Assembly (NCBI GenBank): GCA_023251135.1
Contig: JAHEZJ010000018.1
Coordinates: forward strand, 1-62,523
Length of the DNA: 62,523 nt
Direction: 5' to 3'
Source: Flavobacterium sp.
GTDB taxonomy: Bacteria; Bacteroidota; Bacteroidia; Flavobacteriales; Flavobacteriaceae
Position numbers and translations under genes: made by a program. The notes under the pieces are model-generated. The model was not told the DNA's origin. It was given only the letters and a program-made list of their open reading frames with translations, and did not search any database. Numbering within the stretch: position 1 is the first letter of the stretch; every line of letters begins with the position of its first letter. Of the stretch, positions 1-12,000 are shown piece by piece.

Positions 1-3000
1 TTAGGAGCCGCACAAGTTAAATCCTGAAGTACCGCGTCTAATAATAATTTCTGATCTAATTGGTAAACGTACGGAGTAGCTGCGTCACAATTGTTAGCAT
101 CTCTTACGTAGAAAGTATAAGTACCCGGCGCGTTAAGCACAAAGTCAGGGCTTGTTTTAAATCCATTACCAATACTGTATGTTAATGGACCAACTCCATG
201 ACCTACCAAAGTAACGCTTACAGGAGAACCATCGTAACAAACACCCGTAATTGGGTCAATTGTTGGCAGAGGATCTGTCGCAATAGTTAATGGTAACTGA
301 GCAATACATCCGTTTGCATCTTTTACATAGGCAATCCAAACTTTAGACGGATCTAAAACTGCACTTGGACTAGCTTTGTAAGCTCCTGCTGCCGGTGCTG
401 TTGGGCTCTCGGCATAAGCATAAGTATAACCAGGAGTTCCTCCTGAACCTACAACGCTCACTTTTGCACCAAAAGTACAATTCGCATTAACATTAGAAAC
501 CAATGTTAATAGTAATGGTGTTGCCGGTTGATTAACGTCCACATCTGTTGTTGCAACGCAACCTGTAGCTACATCAACAACATCTATTTTATAGTTACCT
601 ACTGCTAAATTGGTAAGTGTAACTTTAGGATTCGTATGTGTTCCTGCAACCGCAACTCCGTTAATAGAATAGGTATAAGTTCCTGCAAAATTACCTACAG
701 TAAACTCAACAGAACCATTAGGTGTTGCTGCTACTTCGTTACAACTTACATCTTTAATTAATTGACCAGAAACTGTAATATTGGTTACCGGTTTTATTGT
801 CAATGATTTTTGGAATGAACATCCATTAGCATCTGTTACTTTGAAAACATAAGTACCTGGCAATAAACCATTGAAAACATTTACAGTACCGTTGTCTACT
901 GCACTTGCAGTTGGCGAAACGATTTCATATTTCGAAATCGCATATCCACCCGCTACAGTAACTGTAATACTTGTTGCAGGAGCGTTACAAGTAATTGCAG
1001 CACCCGCAAAGTTTAAGTCTGTAATTTTTTGGTATGGATTAACTGTTACTGTATTATCAAACAAACATCCGTTAGCATCTTTTACATAATAGTGAATCGT
1101 TTGTACTGCACCATTATCTATTACGGTTAGGGCATTAGCGTCAAAATAGTTAGCAGAACCATCAAAATTGTATTTGTAAGGTGCTGTTCCTGTACCTGCT
1201 GTAACATTTACAGTTACAACAGCTGGCTGTGCAACATTACTTGCATTACAAGCATAGTCTGTAACAGCTGCAGTGGCAGCTAATATAAGTGGCTGACTTA
1301 CTGTAAACGGTTTAGATGCTGAACATCCTCTGCCTGAAAACACTGTAATTGTATAAGTGTCCGCAGGAAGATTTGAGAATACATTATCTGTTTGTACCAT
1401 TCCTACCGGAACAGGCAAAATAGAATAGGTATAAACCGGGTTATCGCTTCCGGCAGCTAAGTTTACGGTAATAGTTCCGTTACGTGAGCCATTACAAGTA
1501 GCATTCGTTACTACAGCATCAAAATCTACCGGTGTTGGTGCAGAAAGCTCAACCGGAGCTGTTGCAGTACATAGCGTATTTGTATCTGTAATCGTTATGG
1601 TGTAAGTTCCGGCAGGAACTCCCGAAATAACATTCCCAACAACAGTTCCAGCAACAGGCGTAATACTATAAGTAAACGGTCCTGCACCACCAATTGGTGT
1701 TAATGTTATAACTCCGTCATTGTTTGCACAAGTTGGCAATGTTGTTATCACCGGTGTTACACCCAGTGGTTTATCAATCGTAATTGTTTTAGTATCAATA
1801 CATCCGTTTGCATCTTTAATGCTAATTGTATTTAATCCTGAATTAAGACCTGTTACGTCATATGGTACAGCCGTCGTAAGCGCAACAGCTGCATATACTC
1901 CATTGTTTACACTAATAGTATAAGGCGAAATTCCTGCTGTAGTAAGAGAAACTCTAACCACATAAGCTCCTTCAGCCACACATTTATTTACAACTGCTAA
2001 TGCAATAACCGGACTAGGATCCAGACTAATTGTTGTATTAACTCTGTCTGTACATCCTTTAGCATCTCTAACAACAATATCCCAATTTTGTCTTGTAGTA
2101 TAATCTAAAACCAAAACATTACTAGTTCCAAAAGTTGTTGGTGTAAATCCAGGAGCTCCGGCTGCGTACTCATAAGGTCCTGTACCTCCAGTAGTAGTCA
2201 ACGTAACTTGTGCACCAACATTACAAGTAGCATTTACAACTTTTGTAATTGTTGTTTTAAGCGGTTGAACCGGTTGTGATACTGTAAAACTAAATGTATT
2301 AGAACAAAGTGTTCCTCCTGCCTCAGTAACTCTCAGAACATAATTTCCGGCTTTCAATGTTGAAATAGTACCAGAAACAGGACCTCCTAACGGACCAGTT
2401 AATGGACCACCAATTGCTGGTGAAACCGGTAATAAGGTTAAAGCATTTAATACTTCATAATTTACTGTAGTAATTGATGGATCAAAATCACGTACAGTGA
2501 ACGTCAATATTCCTGTTGAAGTTCCATTACAAGTAACATCAGTTATAGCTGTTCCTGTAACTTTTATACCTGATGGTGGATTAGGCGTTTTAAATTCTAA
2601 AATAGAAATACAATTATTAGCGTCTTTTACTTGTAAAAAGTAAGTCGTTCCATGTTTTAAACCTAAGAAAGTATAGGTAGGGCTCGTTTGTGCAGGGCTC
2701 TCTGTTAAAGGCTGTCCAAAAAGAGAGTATTTATAATCTGGCGTACCACCTGAAGTAGTTACGGTAACATTTACACCTGTAGCACAATTATTTGAATCTG
2801 CCACAGCGCTCATCGTTAAATAAGGAGGTGTTTCAATTCTTAATTTACCACTTCTGTATTCACATCCATTTGCATCCACAACAGTAATGTAATAATCTCC
2901 AAAAGTTAATCCTGCAAAATTATAAACAGGTGTTGGATTTACTGTAGAGGTTTCCGTATAAGTTGCGATTTGTGTAAATGCATTATCGTACAATCTGTAT

Positions 3001-6000
3001 ACATAAGGAGCTGTTCCTCCTGATGTTACATTAATATCAAAACTACCAGGCGTATTTGCATTACATAAAATAGCATTACGTACGATGTTAACAACAATTG
3101 GAGCTGGATTAACCAAAGTAATTGTTGCAGGTACCGAAGTACATCCTTTAGCATCTTTTACTACATAAGTATACGTTCCTGAAGCTAATCCTCCAAAAAC
3201 CTTTGTAGTTACAAAAGTAGTACCTCCATCAATACTGTACGTAAATGGAGAAACTCCGGCTGTAGCTGTCAATGTTACAGAACCATCTGTATAACCGTTA
3301 CAGGTAGGATCAACTTTTGCAGCAGTTCCTGTTACTGTTTGTGGTGATGTTACTACAACTTTGTTGGTTATTTTTGTACATCCGCTAGCATCTGTTACCT
3401 GGAAATAATAATCTCCGGCAGTATTTGTTGTAAATGTATTTCCTGTCAAATCAGGAGATGTTCCAAAAGTCACTCCATCCGTAGAAACTAAATAAGTGTA
3501 AGGCGCTAAACCTCCGCCAGCATTAACTGTAATTGTTGCATTAACAGGAGCAGCACAAGTAATGTCTTTCACTAAAACTGCACTGGCTGTTAAAACAGAA
3601 TTTACTGTTATTGTTACTGTATCTGTACAGTTATTAGCATCTTTTACGGTAATCACATAAGTACCCGGTGACGTCACTGTAAAAGTATCCGCCGGAGATG
3701 GTGCAACACCACTGCTAATAGAGTACGTTAAAGGAGCAATACCTCCTGTTCCCACAGCTTTGATAATAAATGAAGTTCCTGTAGACGTACATTGGTTTGT
3801 AACCGAAGCCGTAACATCCGGAGCTGCATCTGTAGTAATTGCTGCGTCTAATTTAATCACACAACCATTTGCATCTTTTACCCAAACGTCCCAATCCGGA
3901 ATAGCCGGATCAAGGTTTGCTGAATTACTTGATTTATAATCTGTTGATACAGGTGTTACATTGTTCTGCACAAATGCATAAGAATATGCTGTTGTTCCTC
4001 CGGTAGCAGTAACTGTTACTGTTGCTTTTGGAACGTGGCAATTAGCATTTACAATTGCAAGTGTTGCGCCTAATGGATTTAATGGCTCAGTAATAGTTAC
4101 TGATTTGTCGGCCTTACAATTTGTCGTATTATCTGTTACTTCAAGCTTATAAGTACCCGCAACTAATCCGTTTAAGGTAATTACATCTCCAACTGTTACA
4201 GTTGTATAAGGTAATCCCGCAGGAGTAGAAGTTACTGCTACTGCATAATTTCCTGTAGCGCTAAATCCTGAAATAGAGAATCTTGCAGAACCTGTATTTC
4301 CTCCTTTACATAAAACATCGCTTAATTTAGATTCAGCAACTGCAATTGGAGTTAATGGAAGTACAGTATAAGACTGAATAGCAAAACATCCGTTTGCATC
4401 TGTTACTTTAAAAGTATAGGTATCTGCAGTTAATCCTGTAAATACTCCAGTTGTAGCACCCGTTACATTTGAGGTAGCAGAAGCTGGTGCTGTAATAACA
4501 TAAGCTAAAGCTCCTACTCCATTTGTAGTAGTCACTGTTACAGTACTTGTAGTACTTGTAGATGGTGAACATAAAATTGCACTACCTGATATTGAAACAA
4601 TAACAGGAGGATCAAGTTTTTTAATTGTAATTTGTTGAACCGCAGTAGTACATCCTTTAGCATCTTTAACAGAATAGCTAATGATTTGATCTCCTCCGTT
4701 ATCGTTTACTGTTAATGTATTCGTAGTAGTATAGCCACTTCCGTTAAAACTATACGTATAAGGAGCTGTACCGTTTGTTCCTGTAATCGTAACAGTAGCT
4801 GATTGTTTAGTATTTGTAACACTACAAGTAAAATTAGTAGCAGTAGCGCTGGCAGTTAATTTTGTAGGCTCGCCTATTGAAACATTAACATTTCCAATAC
4901 ATCCTTTACTGTCTTTTACATAGAATGTATAGTTACCCGCAGCCAGATTTTCAAATAATGAAGCAGCAACATAAGTCACGTTATCATCACTATACGTATA
5001 TCCGCCTGAACCACCAGCTCCCGTCAATTGTACCGTTCCGGTATTAGAACCGTTACATGAAGCATCCACTTTTACAGCAGTTACTGTAGGAGCAGTAATA
5101 GGAGCTACTGTAGTAAAGGTTGTAACATCACATCCATTTGCATCTTTAATGGCAAATGTATAAGTATCAGCGTTAGCCGGAGTAACACTTATTGTAAACG
5201 ATGTTCCGGTAACATTAACAACTCCACTTGGAGTTCCTGTACCCTTCGTTACAGTATAGGTATATGGAGTTTTTCCTCCGCTAATATCTACTTTAATTGT
5301 TGCGTTTGGAGTTGCACTACAATCCAATTCTTTAGTAACCTCTGCTAAGGCACCAACTTTAGGATAAACCACTACAGGAACTGCAGCAGCTGTTGTACAA
5401 CCATTTTTGTCTTTTACCGTCACCGTATAAGATCCTGCACTTACGGTAAAAGTATTGCTTGTCTGGAAATTAGTTCCATCAATACTATACGTTAAAGGTA
5501 CCAGTCCGGTAGCTGTAGCTGTAATTGTAAAACTTGAAACTGATCCTGTCTGACATTGATTGTCAACAACCACTCCTGTAATTACAGGTTTAGCATCAAT
5601 ATCAATTTTTATAGGGAAATTATCCAAACAACCATTTGCATCTTTAATATAAACTATCCAGTTTATTACTGTTCCGTTAACGGTATTAGCAGTTAAAACA
5701 TTATTTGAACCATAAACAGTCGGTACCGGTCCACCTTGTCTTTCTATTGCATAGGTATAATTTGGTGTACCACCTGTTCCTGTTGCTGTTACTTCAGCAG
5801 TAAATTTGTTGCAATTTACTGTAGTTGCCACAGCAGTAACATCAACAGCTGCCGCTGACTGTGTTAAAGTTACGGTATAAGAAGACTGACATTTTGTTAA
5901 TCTGTCAGTAGCTGTAATGGTATACGCACCTACAGGCTGAGCAGTAGGAACTGCAACAGTAGTTGTAGCCGCACTTACAGCAGTAGCTTGCTGAATGATT

Positions 6001-9000
6001 GTATTGGCAGCGTTTTTAATCACATAATCATATCCGTTTGCCTTAGCACCATTAACTGTGAATTCAATTGTACCTGTAGCACCAAAACATTGAATATTTG
6101 CAAGTATCGATCCACCAGTAATGATGTCTGAAGTTGCTTTGATCGTATGTCCTTTTGTGAATGAACAATTGGTGTTCGTATCAGTGGCCTGGAAGATATA
6201 ATCTCCCGGAGTCAGTGATGTAAAGTTTCCAGTTGTATTTGTTGCAGGATTAAAGCCAGCCGGACCAGAAATAATCTGATAGATAATATTTGCTGTACTT
6301 CCTGTTTTTACCGCTGTCAAAGTTACACGTCCACCAGCCGGAACTGTTGAACAATCGTATCCACTATCAACAATCGTGATATCAGTAATTGGTTCTAAAG
6401 CACCAATTGTAATTGATAATGGACCAAATTGACAATTATTTGCATCTCTCACATATGCCGTAACTGTTCCGGCAGCTGTTGTTGAGTATGTATTTGTTGT
6501 TGTAAAGTTTGCCGTTCCGTTGAAGCTGTAAGTATAAGTACCTGTTCCTCCGGAACCTGTAACTGTAACTACCGCCGGTACTGTGCTTGGCGTACCACAT
6601 TTAATAATAGTAGCTCCAATAGTTCCAGACACAGCGGTTGGCTGTGTTAGTGTAATATTTCCAACAGCAGACGTACATCCTTTACTGTCTCTTACCTGAT
6701 AAGGGTAACTAATATTTGGACTTAAATTAGAATATAATGAAGTTGTTGACCAACCTAAATTATTAAAGTTGTATTCATATCCGCCTGAACCTCCTGCTCC
6801 AACTAACTGTACACTACCATTTGTAAGACCATTACAAGTAATTTGTGTTGGGTTAGCAGTAACTGTTGGGTTTGTAATTGGGCTAATTGTAGCATCAATA
6901 TAAGCTTTACATCCTTTAGAATCTGTAATTTCAAAAGTATAAAGTCCTGCTGTTGTTGCTGGGTAATTAAAGGTATTACCTGCAACATTTACGCTGGCTC
7001 CATAAGTACCTGCATCTTTTTTAACTTTATAAGTATATGCTGCAACTCCATCTGTAATATCAACTTTAATAGTTGCATTTGGAGTTGTACAATCTAATGT
7101 TTTTGTAATCGAAGCTGCCGCTTTTAATTGCGGAGCAACTACAATTCCGTTTATGGTAACCGGACAATTATTACTGTCGGTAACCGTAATAGTATGTGTT
7201 CCCGCTCCAACGTTTGTAAATGTATTACTACTTTGGCCAGGCGCACCATTTAAACTATAAGTTATCGCTCCTGTACCCGTAGCCGTAACAACAAGAGTTG
7301 CTCCTTTGGTTGCAGTAACACAATAATCAGTAGTAGCCGCTAAGGTTGCTGTTGGCAGTGTTGGTGCAACAACATTAACCTGTGCAGATGCGCTTGAAGA
7401 ACATGCATATGCATCACGGGTTACAACTGTATATGTACCGGTAGGAACATTTGTAAATACACCAGAATTCTGGAATGCAGTTATTACTGTAATACCATTT
7501 GCCGCTCTTAATTCATACTGATATGCTGGTGTTCCACCTCCGGCAACAGCCGTAATAGTAGCACCATCTGTACAAGTAGCCGTTTTTGTAACACTTGCTG
7601 TAATCGTTAATGCAGCAGGAGTACCAATTGGCTGAGTGAATGGGAAACTACAGCTTGCCGCTTTATCATCGTAACGAATTAAAATATTATATGTTTGACT
7701 GGTCAAGTTTTTAACGGTAACCGGCGAAGTTTTAGAATTTACCCAGGTTGCACCATTATCTAAAGAGTAATCAAAACCATAACTTGTATTAAAGTTTTGA
7801 GCCGCTAATGTGATCTCTCCGTTACTAGCACCATTACAGGTTACGTCTTTATGACCGTCAATAGAAGCTTTAAAAGCTTTATCTGTTCCAATAACAATTG
7901 GGAAATCTTTCTCAGCGCCACAAACCTCCGGAATCTGACGTACCCATATATCATCAACAGCTAAATCATTACCACTTATAACCTGACTGTAAGATAAAAT
8001 AACAAAGTCCAGAGAAGTATTATTTCCAGGATTTAAGGTTAATATCTGACCACTTCCAAGATCAGTTGTATTATGCCATTTCTCATCTCTCGGAATACTT
8101 TGTGTATCCTTTGATGCTCCCGGTATAACAGTTCCGTTTTTCTGAAGTTGTATCGTTAATCTTGGAGAAGGTAAATTATTATTTTTACTTAATAAATTAA
8201 GCATGTAAAGTGATACTTGAATGTCCTGATTTGGAATAACATCATTGATCGTTTTTTTGTATAAAACACCTCCTATTGGTACTACACCTCCAACATTAAC
8301 GGCTAAAAATCTACCGTCTTTTATTTGTGGTGTGTTGTTAATTACCGCTGTATTATCTTTAGGCAAATTCCAATTAAAACCAGCAACATGCTGTGGTATC
8401 AAAGCCTGAGTCACAACATATTCACCATCATTAAGCAAAATTGGCATATAACCTCCAATACCGCAATCTTCTATAGCATCTTGTTTTTCCCAACAGTAAT
8501 TAGGGTGAATACCCGGAGTAGTTGTATCCGGTCCTCTACCAAAATCTTCTCTTAACAAGTTACTGTAAGTAGGTACCGTAGTAACTTTGTATTTAACCTT
8601 TATAGTATGAGTTCCTGAAGGAACATTTGTAAAGACATTATTAGTAATTGGCGTATTAGGTGTTCCGTTAATATAATACTCATAAGTATAGTTATTTGAC
8701 GGATTTGTAACCGTAACCGTAGTTGATGCCATACCATTACATCCAAAAACAGGATCAGCAACAGTGATTGTTGGATCGACAGGTTTAGGATCTAAAGTAA
8801 CCTGATAAGGAATTTCGAAAATACAGCCTAAAGCGTCTTTAACCTGTAAAATAAAACTACCCGGCATAACGTCTTTTTCATTTGATGCCTGCCAAGTAAC
8901 ACCACCATCAAAACTAAATTGATAAGCAGGTGTTCCACCCTGAACGTTATTGATACGTAATTTACCTCCCTGGTTTGAACCACTACCGTCAGGTAATGTA

Positions 9001-12000
9001 CATCCGGCCAAAGCGGCAACTCCGGCAGAAGCTGAAATAGCAGAAGTTGGCCCAGTAATCGTTATCTTTTGTACAGGATCTGTACAATATACGATTGGCG
9101 TTCCTATACCATATCTTACAACTACATCATAAGTTCCCGGTTGTAAATTAGAAAAAATAGGATTCGACTGAAAAGTAAGACCACCATTGATGCTATACCC
9201 CATTGTGTACCCGTTTGCTCCAGCTGTAAGTTTTACTTCTATCTGAGAACTCGCATCATAACAATTACTATTGGTATGATCAATAGTGTAAGCAGGTTTT
9301 GTATTGTCAGGAACGGTAATGGTTCTTGTTATCGTACAGTTGTTTTTATCTACAATTTTAATGGTATAAAGTCCCGGTGCTGTTACCACAAACTCATTAC
9401 TGGTTTGGAAAACAGTATCGCTATTTATAAAATAATTATACGGTGAATTACCTCCTTCTGTTGTGATTCTAATTTTTCCATCACTACATGCCGTCAAAGG
9501 TTCTACTAAAGCAACTGTCGCTTTATACTCATTCCAAACCTTACCTACGTATATGTACTTCGTATCTTTACAACCATCATCTGTAGTAATCTCTACAACA
9601 TAATTCTGGTCTGTATTTAAATTATCAAAAGTATATTCAGAATCTGGTACTGGTCCAACACTTGATAATAAAGTTCCATTATTATAAAGTTTATAATAAT
9701 ATTGTGCATTAGCGTCATTTACTGCTACTCTAATTTTACCTTTCTCACCATAACACAATGGTTGTGTTACATCCTGCACTACATTAAAGTTTCTTTGTCT
9801 GATTTGGATATTCGGAACTGTAAAAATACAAGTGTTTCCTGTTACACCAGCCAATCTGATATAAACGGTATAGAAACCTGCAGTAGTAACATTAAATACA
9901 TTGCTAGCCTGGTAAGTTGTACCATTAATACTGTACTCATATCCGGCAGGAACACCTCCTACTGTAATGGTACCAGCTTTACCACAAATAATATCTGTAT
10001 GTTTCTCTGTAGGACTTAATGAATTGGTGAAAACATTAAAGTAAAAACGGTTAAAACAACCACCGGCATAATTTAATGTTAATCGGTATTGCCCGGCAAT
10101 TTTAGCCAGGTAATTTGGTCCCGTTGCAACTTGTACCCATGTACAAGAAGTTCCTTCATTAGCACAATTTGCACTACTTGGAGCCGTACAGCTTGTTTCA
10201 TCCAATTTCTCCCAAACTAGAGTAGAACCATCTGAGATGTGAGTCTCAATTAGTCTGGAGTCATTTGCACCACATAAGAAAAGATTAGGTAATTCTTTTC
10301 CATTATTTGGACAAATTAAAACCTCTCCTTTATAAGGGGCTTTTGCATAAGGTAGTACAGGATTTGTATTTGTAGCTCCAAATCTGGTTACTGTAATAGC
10401 CTGATAAATTGATCTACAAGGTGCCGCAGCCAAATTGTATACATAATAAGTACCCGGATCTTTAACCGTAAGTGTTTGTCCTGTTCCGATTTGTTTTGTA
10501 CGCGCTTCGTCACTATACCAGGTATAACTTGTATATCCGTTTGCAGCAACTAAATCTACTGTGTCTTTACATAAAGTAACATTTGCTGTGTATTTACAAC
10601 CGTCAACACCTACTAAAAAGTTAGTCGCTTTTGGAGTTAATATACATCCTGTATTTGTATTAACACTTGGATCATCTGAAATTTGAAAATCCGGATTTAA
10701 AGTTCCTTTATAAGTAGCATATGCTGAGTTATCGATACTATTAGAACATGCTTCACTTAATGAATTACAATCCGGAACAACTTTAACTTTAAAGCTTATC
10801 ACTTTCTCTGTTAAAGTATTGGCTTTAACAATAGATTCGTCTACTTTAAAAACAATGCTTCTGGTTGCAGGATCATAACTTTGCACCGTTACTCCAGCTG
10901 GCAGCGGGTTTAAATCTGCAGGGTAATTAAATATAATATTGATTGGCAACTGATCTCTAATGGTTAAAGATTTAGCATCATCATTACCTGAATTTCTAAT
11001 ACCAATTTCATAATTTAATTGTTGCCCCAATACTACATTTTGTCCCCCAATATCCGTTCCAGCCGAATTTTTAACAATTTTCGTCAGTACAATATGAGGT
11101 TCGATAATATCTACCGCAAATGCATTAAAATAATAAAAATAAACGTCCTGAGTACTTCCTAACCTAATATTTGCCGAAGTCTCATTATTGTCAATAATAA
11201 TACCACCGGGTTTCAAAAGAGTTGCGGGGTTATTAATATTCAAAATACCCGCATCATACCCGAGCGTATTGGTACTGGCAGGATTTCGATTTAGGAAATC
11301 CTCTGTTTTATCTGTAGCCGGATCAACATATGTTACACTACTATTAAAGAAGTTATTTGAGGCTCTAATAGAGGTATTTGCGGCGTTTGTAGCACTAATC
11401 GGAATTCCGTTAATTTGCAGATAATCCCCTGCAATCGGCTGATCACCCTCTAAAGCAGCGAAAGCAAATTTTACACGTACCGGACCTTTAGGAATAGTCT
11501 TAAACCCGGAAACAGGAATATCTAAAGTAGTTGCCCCTCCAATTCCGCTAAAACCGTCAAATGACGTAATATATTTCGCCGGCAAAGTTGGGTCTTCATA
11601 AACGATAAAAATAGACCAACCTGCTGATAAACCTGTTCCTCCGTTAGAACCTTCACTAGACTTAACATTTGCAACGGTATACAAACCCTGAGCATTAGCC
11701 TGTCCGGTAACTAAAGAAGTAATATCTGCATAACAGGCATATGCCTTATTATTGTCACTACCAATTGGTGCTGCATTAGCATCATACACGATTTGACCTG
11801 TAATATCATTATAACCACCAGTTGGTAATTTAAGCTTTACTTTTTCAATGCCTGTACGGTCATTTTGCTGTAGAATAGCCCCCCAATACAAACCTGCATA
11901 AACAATTTTATAACAAGCCGGCTTTGGTACCGTTAAAGTTGCACTACTCGAACTGAAAGTAGTGTTATCATTATCGATATCAATATATTCCATACTGAAA

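Noticed and set aside
871-11424. Several 60-105-codon open frames on the plus strand opposite sprB, plus short minus-strand frames
   Set aside because: They lie inside the continuous 4070-codon adhesin frame, have no signals and reflect the repetitive Thr/Val/Ala-rich coding sequence.
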